DNA of 35,175 bases from positions 1-35,175 of the forward strand of contig JAHFDY010000025.1 of NCBI GenBank assembly GCA_023248735.1, given 5' to 3'. The notes beneath the pieces are model-generated. The model ran no database searches. It saw only the letters and a program-made list of their open reading frames with translations, and was not told the DNA's origin. Positions 30,033-35,175 of the stretch are shown piece after piece (the first letter of the stretch is position 1; each line of letters starts with the position of its first letter). The DNA comes from Myxococcales bacterium (GTDB taxonomy: Bacteria > Myxococcota_A > Polyangia > Polyangiales > Polyangiaceae). Made by a program: the position numbers and the translations under genes.

Positions 30033-31004
30033 ATGCAACCAAGCGTAAGACCCCCGCGCTCAATCCCACCAAGTGACGGCCGCAAAACCGTACTCGTTAC
30101 CGGCGTATGTGGTCGCCTCGGCAAGCGGCTTGTTCGTTCCTTGCATCGCAGCGTCCACGTGGTCGGAGTCGACCGACGCCCTTTCGGCGACAAGCCAAAA
30201 GATGTCGTGCACGAGCAGCTCGACATGCGACGCAAGAAGCTCAAGGACGTCTTTCGTAACTTCAAAATCGACGCCGTTGTCCACCTTGGCATCATGCACG
30301 ATCCACGTGCCTCAGCCGCTGATCACCACTCCTGGAACGTCGCGGGATTCAGTAAGCTCCTTGACTATGTGTCACAATTCTCTGTGCCGAAGCTCGTCGT
30401 CCTTTCGAGCGCCAACGCGTACGGGCCGCAGCCGGGCAACGCGCAGTTCCTGACGGAGGATGCGCCGCTTCTTGGCGGGCAGAACTTCAGTGACATTCGC
30501 GACCTTATCGAGGTCGACATGCTCGCTCAGAGTTTCTTCTGGAAGGTGCCTTCGACCGAAACCGTCGTGCTTCGCCCAGTGCACATCGTTGGTACCGTCC
30601 GCAATGCGGCATCGAACTTTCTTAGGCTCTCGACGATTCCGATGGTGATGGGCTTTGACCCCATGGTCCAGGTCATTCACGAAGATGACGTCGTACAGTC
30701 GATCGTGCGCGCGCTCGAACCCGACAAGCGTGGCGTGTTCAACCTTGCAGGCACGGAGCCGCTTCCTCTTTCTCGCCTTGTCGGTCTCACCGGCAAACCC
30801 ACGGTCTCGATTCCACACGCGGTCGCCGCCCCGGTGCTCAAGCAAATGTGGCGTTTTCGGCTTACGACGTTTCCGGCGCCAGAGCTCGATCACATCCGAT
30901 TCGTATGCATGGTCGACGATCGACGATCGCGCGATGAGCTTCGTTTTCAGCCCAAGTACGAAGCGAAGGACTGTGTGGCCTCTCTTTCAAGCGGCAAGTG
31001 GTAA
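30033..31004 (+). CDS. Extended SDR / NAD-epimerase family protein, catalytic dyad missing
   Basis: Rossmann-fold protein of 323 aa. The NAD(P)-binding loop is TGVCGRLG (23-30), followed by Asp47 in GVDRRP and DAVVHLG (80-86), then LSSANAYGP (124-132) and VVLRPVHIVG (178-187), all characteristic of NDP-sugar epimerase/dehydratase relatives. The expected YxxxK catalytic pair, normally in the segment aligned with NFSDIRDLIEVD (151-162), is Asp154 and Leu158 instead, so conventional redox catalysis is unlikely. The longer open frame reaching 29838 lies over the acyltransferase. ATG 30033 is chosen because it gives the typical N-terminus and starts five bases after that gene. It may bind NAD(P) as a regulatory or scaffold subunit (inference). 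Confidence 0.88.
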   Translation: MQPSVRPPRSIPPSDGRKTVLVTGVCGRLGKRLVRSLHRSVHVVGVDRRPFGDKPKDVVHEQLDMRRKKLKDVFRNFKIDAVVHLGIMHDPRASAADHHSWNVAGFSKLLDYVSQFSVPKLVVLSSANAYGPQPGNAQFLTEDAPLLGGQNFSDIRDLIEVDMLAQSFFWKVPSTETVVLRPVHIVGTVRNAASNFLRLSTIPMVMGFDPMVQVIHEDDVVQSIVRALEPDKRGVFNLAGTEPLPLSRLVGLTGKPTVSIPHAVAAPVLKQMWRFRLTTFPAPELDHIRFVCMVDDRRSRDELRFQPKYEAKDCVASLSSGKW

Positions 31005-31006
31005 CC

Positions 31007-32374
31007 ATGGATCTCTACGGTTCGATTTTTAGGCGCGTACTTAACCCCCTGTGGGAGACGCACCTGCGCAAGCGACCAACCCTCGGCCGTCTCGCGGAAC
31101 TCGAACGAACCGAGTGGCTCTCGATCGACGAGCTCCGCGCGATTCAATGGGGATCATTCGTCAGCATTCTTGACCATTCGTACCGCCACGTTCCATTTTA
31201 TCGCGCTCGCATGAAGCTCGCTGGAATCGCGCCTGGTGATCTGAAGTCGCCGGACGACGTGATGCGTATTCCGATTGTGCGACGCGCCGAAGCCTCCGAG
31301 AACCCAGACACTCGTGTGAGCGAGGTGGGACCGAAGCCTGTTATTCGAAAAGGGACCAGTGGCTCGACGGGAAAACCTCTCACGTTTGGCTACGAATGGG
31401 ACAGCGAGTTTTGGCGCCAAGCGGTTCGTCTTCGAGGGTACGGCTGGGCGGGCTATCAACCGGGAAGCCGTTCGCTCCACTTCTGGGGTGCGCCGGTGCA
31501 CCCCAGACCACCTTTGCGTACGCGGCTCAAGATAGACGTCGACCATCGCGTGAGGCGCGAAGTCGTTCTGCCGTCCACTCTGCGGGGAGACGCCGACCTG
31601 ATGCGCGTTGTGGACGCCATCATCAAGCATCGGCCCGAGAACATTATCTGTTACTCGCAAGCGGGTGGCGATCTTGCGAGATTCATCAATGCGCGAGGCC
31701 TCCGAAAGTGGCACGACATCCCTGTCATTTGCGGCGCGGAGAAGCTCTATTCGCACGATCGGGCAGCGATGATCGAAGCCTTCGGACGTGGCATCTTCGA
31801 AACATACGGGTCACGCGAAGTCATGCTCATGGCGAGCGAGTGCGGCGCGCACGACGGTCTGCATGTCCAGATGGAGAACATTCTGCTCGAAGTCATCGTG
31901 GAGGAAAACGGTGTGGTTCGCTCGGCCTCGCCGGGAGAGTCCGGCGAGCTGGTGATTACCGATTTGCATAACTACGCAATGCCTTTCATTCGATACGTCA
32001 ATGGCGACGTCGGTACATGGAAAAGCGATGGCCGATGTGGCTGCGGACGCGCGCTTGTACGCCTCGCGTCAGTCGAAGGTCGCGTCACTGAAACGCTGCG
32101 TGACGCCGATGGGCGTGCGATCGGCGGCCTTGTGTACAACGCAATGTTCGCCTCGCTGGCGGACACCGTGCGCGAGTTTCAGATCGTACAAGCCCGCGAT
32201 CGCAGCATCACTCTGCGCGTGATCCCAACCGCTCGGTTCTCAAAGAGCACGGAGACGTCGATTCGAAAGACGCACGAAGCGCACTTCGGGAAGCTCCCAC
32301 TTCGCATCGAGAAAGTTCTCGAGATTCCGCTGACGAGCGCCGGCAAGCGCCAGCCAGTTATCGTCGAGAAGTAG
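31007..32374 (+). CDS. PaaK/CapK-like adenylate-forming enzyme
   Basis: Member of the ANL superfamily related to phenylacetate-CoA ligase and the CapK subgroup, about 455 aa. The AMP/ATP-binding motif is GTSGSTGKP (116-124). FETYGSREV (264-272) is the A5 region. Later landmarks are the acidic DVGTW (334-338), GRVTET (358-363) and a C-terminal Lys in SAGKRQP (444-450), so the main ATP-binding signatures are present. It probably activates a carboxylic acid as acyl-AMP, then passes it to CoA or another acceptor. A Cys pair in DGRCGCGRAL (341-350) resembles the CxxxGR/Cys motifs of this group. ATG 31007 is two bases after the SDR stop; GTG 30998 is an alternative. It is the last gene of the cassette and its tail overlaps the GNAT gene. 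Confidence 0.9.
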   Translation: MDLYGSIFRRVLNPLWETHLRKRPTLGRLAELERTEWLSIDELRAIQWGSFVSILDHSYRHVPFYRARMKLAGIAPGDLKSPDDVMRIPIVRRAEASENPDTRVSEVGPKPVIRKGTSGSTGKPLTFGYEWDSEFWRQAVRLRGYGWAGYQPGSRSLHFWGAPVHPRPPLRTRLKIDVDHRVRREVVLPSTLRGDADLMRVVDAIIKHRPENIICYSQAGGDLARFINARGLRKWHDIPVICGAEKLYSHDRAAMIEAFGRGIFETYGSREVMLMASECGAHDGLHVQMENILLEVIVEENGVVRSASPGESGELVITDLHNYAMPFIRYVNGDVGTWKSDGRCGCGRALVRLASVEGRVTETLRDADGRAIGGLVYNAMFASLADTVREFQIVQARDRSITLRVIPTARFSKSTETSIRKTHEAHFGKLPLRIEKVLEIPLTSAGKRQPVIVEK

Positions 32375-33560
32375 GCTCTCCTTCGCGCTCGGCCGCTTCA
32401 GCTGCGTCTGGCGAGCTGCCCTCACGACGCGAGCGCACCCAGGCCGCGAGCTTTGACGCAGTATCACGAAAGGTGATCACGGCTCTCGACGATGCGTGTG
32501 GTGCGATCGCGCGAATCGACACGAGGGGCCGATGCGCGAGCGCGAGTTGCTTTTTGTAAAACGAATCCCCATTGAGGAAATCGTACTCGCGGTAGCCCAT
32601 GGCGATCGCGCGCTGGATCGCGAGCGCATGCACGGCGATGCCCGGTCGCACAGACTTGGGGACATCAAGCTTGCGACCACTTTGGTAGAAGTGAATCTTC
32701 CGGTCGTGGAGAATGTTGTAGATCGCAGCAATCGGAGTGCCCTTCACTTCGAGCCACATAAGCTCCAACTTGGCATCGACTCCGGCGAAGTACTTTCGCA
32801 TCACATCCGCGTGAAATGCACTGAAGCGATAGCTCTCGAAGAGGCTGCGTTCGGACGACCAACGCTCGCCGTGAAGCGCTCGGAGAATGAAGAAACCCTG
32901 CTTTAGCTCCTCTTTCGACGTCGCGATCCTGAGCGTGTAGCCACCGGGGCCAGCCCATTTATCGAGTTCTCGCATGCTCCGACGAACGAAGTAACGGCGC
33001 TGTCCATCCAGCGCGTTCAGGTATTCGTCCCAGGTCTTAGGCAGCGACAAATACGGGCACGAGCCGGCAGGAAAGGTCTCGACGGCGCAGCGCTCAATTT
33101 CGAGTGCTTGCACAAGCAAATCGACCATCGGGTCTTCGCCGCTCATGCGAAGCAAGTGCAGATCATCCCAACGGCCCACGCGTCCACTCACAAGAGCGCT
33201 TGCCAGCATGGATGCAACGTCAGCTTCGCGTCCAAGCTCGCACACGATTCCCAGATAGTCGGAACAAATTTCCTCGTGCTCATCTTCGCCGGAACCGAAA
33301 AATTCCAACCGACGAAGCGGAACGAACTTGTCGAAGACAGGGCGCCACAACAAGGGAGCAATCGCCACAAGGCGACCTCGCTCGCGAAATGTAACCGCGC
33401 GAAGTTCGCGAGCGGCACCGGACCCAAACACTCTCCACCACGCGAGCATCCACGTTGGAGTCTGCACGACCTCCTGCCGACTGCTTACAAAGAGCTCCCG
33501 CCATTCGGCCGCCAGCGCTTCGAGCTCCACGGCTGACTCCAAAACGCGAACCTCAAGCAT
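32358..33560 (-). CDS. CelD/FemAB-like GNAT-fold N-acyltransferase
   Basis: 400-aa protein resembling the BioF2-like acetyltransferase_6 (CelD/FemAB) group, often found in polysaccharide or cell-surface modification loci. The central WDDLHLLRM (131-139) and the later segment LELMWLEVKGTPIAAIYNILHDRKIHFYQSGR (about 265-296), with FYQSG and YDFLNGDSFYKKQL (326-339), are typical of the C-terminal GNAT half. Substrate and acceptor are unknown. No signal peptide or membrane helix is seen. ATG 33560 has an AGGTG close upstream. The longer open frame reaching 33932 is antisense to the next gene and is rejected. It is convergent with the PaaK-like gene, overlapping by 17 bp at their 3' ends, and divergent from the BNR-repeat gene (107 bp). 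Confidence 0.87.
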   Translation of the reverse strand: MLEVRVLESAVELEALAAEWRELFVSSRQEVVQTPTWMLAWWRVFGSGAARELRAVTFRERGRLVAIAPLLWRPVFDKFVPLRRLEFFGSGEDEHEEICSDYLGIVCELGREADVASMLASALVSGRVGRWDDLHLLRMSGEDPMVDLLVQALEIERCAVETFPAGSCPYLSLPKTWDEYLNALDGQRRYFVRRSMRELDKWAGPGGYTLRIATSKEELKQGFFILRALHGERWSSERSLFESYRFSAFHADVMRKYFAGVDAKLELMWLEVKGTPIAAIYNILHDRKIHFYQSGRKLDVPKSVRPGIAVHALAIQRAIAMGYREYDFLNGDSFYKKQLALAHRPLVSIRAIAPHASSRAVITFRDTASKLAAWVRSRREGSSPDAAEAAEREGEPTSRR

Positions 33561-33667
33561 GCACACCTGTTGCGCAGCGATCGAAATAGCGCAGCGTTGT
33601 GGGTCGAGCGCGCATCGAAACTTGATGGTATGCGATGTCACGGGCGAGCTGAAGTATCGTTTGCTTC

Positions 33668-35175
33668 GTGGCCTACCCTGCACCGAAGTACTTCCGCCGC
33701 GGACTCCTCGCGCTCGTCGCCGCGGGCGGTGGCTTGCTCCTGATGAAACGGCGTCCACGACTGAGCGAGACACCACCCGTTGCCCCGCGATTTGAGGCAA
33801 AATCTCAGGGATGGCGGCTCCTCGGACCCGGTGGTGGTGGGGCCCTCTTTTCGCCGATCGCTCGAAAGGATTACATTTTCGTAACCTGCGACATGGGGCC
33901 CGCATTTGCCTCCCAGGACGGTGGTTTGACATGGCGCTTTGTGGATCTTGATGCGCCGGTTACTCAACGCGAATCCGCTCCAGTAGGACTGCTCGCGCTC
34001 GGTCTCGGCCTGTGGGAAAGCAATGCGTCACTCTCTGAGTGGCAATTACTCTTCCCGTCCGGCGACCGAACGCGCATCGGCCTTCACGACGACCACGCAG
34101 ACCCAGAGTTTATCAACGCGCCACACCCCATTGCGTTCGCGCAAGGACCACGCGGTTCCCTTTCCGTCATCGCCAAGTCCGACGAAGAGGTCAAGCTCTT
34201 CACGCGAGAGATAGGAAGCGACGATTGGGTCACAGAAAGAGTGCTGCGCTACCAGCCAACGGCACTGGTCAGTGTTGGTGAGATCCTATTTGCGATTGAT
34301 CCGGCGCGCGGCATCGTCAATCTGGGTGATGATCAAGTAACTTTACGCTCAAGGGGGACAACCCAACTCATCTCCAACGGATCGTCTACGTTCGCAATTA
34401 CCAACGAGGCCGAGGACGATCCGCTTGCAGGAGCAACTGAGCTTTGGCGGTCCCTCGACGGCGGTCGCACATTCGTCCGGTGTACAAGTGCGTTGAAGGC
34501 CGCCATTGGTAGCGCGCGCGTCGTAAGCATTGGTCTGCCGCCCAATCGTTCGGGGTACCTGCTCGCATCGTTCAAAACTGACGCGCGGTTCGGGATCGTC
34601 GCGAGCGAGGACGGCGGAACGTCATTCTCGGTGCTTGTTGCCGACAGCGATGGTGATCGCGCGCACAACGTGCGAGACCCGTGGATCGCCAACCATTTCG
34701 AACCGTCTTGGGCAGACGCGCCGCTAGGACTCGCGGCAAGCGACGAACGTGTGCGTGTTGCAACTGACTACGGGCGCGTGCTCGTTTCGCACGACGACGG
34801 CCGCTCATGGTTGGGAACGTATGCCACGAGAACGAGCGATCACACCGTCTCCACAACGGGGATCAACACCACCACGGCGTATGGCGTGCACACGGATCCC
34901 TTCGACCTCCGTCGGGTCATTCTGTCATCGGCGGACATCGGGGGATTCGTCAGCGAGGACGCGGGCGCAAGTTGGGAACCCTGCGAAGGCGTCCCGCGAC
35001 CGTGGCGCAACACCATGTATTGGGCGGAATTCGACCCGCAAGTTCGTGGGCGCGTGCTCGCAGCGGTAAGCAACACACACGACCTTCCGCGACCAAAAAT
35101 GTGGAGACGTCAATCTCCTTTATCATTCCTTGGCGGCATCGTTCTGTCGGAGGATGGCGGAAAAACATGGCTGCA
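33668..35175 (+). CDS. Exported BNR/Asp-box beta-propeller protein (3' end outside window)
   Basis: At least 502 residues. The N-terminus is a signal-anchor (RRGLLALVAAGGGLLLMKRR, about 10-29), so it is likely exported or membrane-tethered. Six Asp-box motifs of the type SxDxGxxW/F are visible: ASQDGGLTW (81-89), RSLDGGRTF (261-269), ASEDGGTSF (312-320), VSHDDGRSW (373-381), VSEDAGASW (428-436) and LSEDGGKTW (493-501). These mark beta-propeller blades as in sialidases, sortilin/VPS10 and GH74-type enzymes. The opening GGALFSP and CDMGPAF segments and the later SSADIGGF recall GH74/xyloglucanase-like proteins, but catalytic residues were not confirmed. GTG 33668 is the only start, since TGA lies in frame 18 bases before it. 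It is divergent from the GNAT gene. Confidence 0.88.
   Translation, partial: MAYPAPKYFRRGLLALVAAGGGLLLMKRRPRLSETPPVAPRFEAKSQGWRLLGPGGGGALFSPIARKDYIFVTCDMGPAFASQDGGLTWRFVDLDAPVTQRESAPVGLLALGLGLWESNASLSEWQLLFPSGDRTRIGLHDDHADPEFINAPHPIAFAQGPRGSLSVIAKSDEEVKLFTREIGSDDWVTERVLRYQPTALVSVGEILFAIDPARGIVNLGDDQVTLRSRGTTQLISNGSSTFAITNEAEDDPLAGATELWRSLDGGRTFVRCTSALKAAIGSARVVSIGLPPNRSGYLLASFKTDARFGIVASEDGGTSFSVLVADSDGDRAHNVRDPWIANHFEPSWADAPLGLAASDERVRVATDYGRVLVSHDDGRSWLGTYATRTSDHTVSTTGINTTTAYGVHTDPFDLRRVILSSADIGGFVSEDAGASWEPCEGVPRPWRNTMYWAEFDPQVRGRVLAAVSNTHDLPRPKMWRRQSPLSFLGGIVLSEDGGKTWL

Overview
The window is GC-rich, densely coding bacterial DNA that looks like a chromosomal segment of a myxobacterium (Myxococcota, probably of the Polyangia type). 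Grounds for this are a Hanks-type Ser/Thr kinase with a transmembrane anchor, a CxxC zinc-ribbon/Pro-rich/TM/TPR protein, very long TPR proteins, several lipoproteins, frequent GTG starts and tandem PilT-type ATPases. This is inference from gene content. No tRNA, rRNA, IS element, phage gene, integrase or CRISPR array was seen. The two edge genes, an ABC-F ATPase at the left and a BNR-repeat protein at the right, are cut by the window.

Left block (1-9640, all minus strand). Reading 5'->3' on the minus strand: a DinG/XPD-type helicase, enolase and a DUF362 protein are chained by 4-bp ATGA overlaps. After 62 bp comes a 599-aa PilT-like ATPase with a duplicated N-terminal domain, ATGA-overlapped with a 353-aa PilT/PilU-like ATPase. 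Then come an 88-aa hydrophilic protein with a strong Shine-Dalgarno, a possible broken remnant, a 430-bp stretch without a convincing gene, and a YbiT-like ABC-F translation factor.

Middle block. Divergent from the helicase is a 760-aa TPR protein (plus strand). It converges on a seven-gene minus-strand run (20696 down to 12146): HEAT-repeat protein, SAM methyltransferase-like protein, zinc-ribbon/TPR membrane protein, SppA peptidase, two lipoproteins (the second with carboxypeptidase-regulatory-like beta-sandwich segments) and a TerB-like protein. Spacing suggests one operon devoted to the envelope and protein-protein scaffolding. Divergent from it on the plus strand are an exported M23 (LytM) peptidase, a membrane Ser/Thr kinase and a 1624-aa TPR protein.

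Right block. An LD-carboxypeptidase (S66, minus) converges on the large TPR gene through an 8-bp inverted repeat that spans the TPR stop codon and abuts the other. Divergent from it is a tight three-gene plus-strand cassette: PlsC-like acyltransferase, an extended SDR lacking its catalytic Tyr/Lys pair, and a PaaK/CapK-like adenylate-forming enzyme. It converges, with a 17-bp tail overlap, on a CelD/FemAB-like GNAT gene. The window ends inside an exported Asp-box (BNR) beta-propeller protein.

The strongest leads are the PilT-like pair with altered signature residues and an eroded duplicate N-domain, the helicase that appears to lack one Fe-S cysteine, the apparently non-catalytic SDR embedded in an acyl/adenylate cassette, and the polyproline tract just before the sppA translational-coupling site. 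None is proven to be a new system by sequence reading alone.
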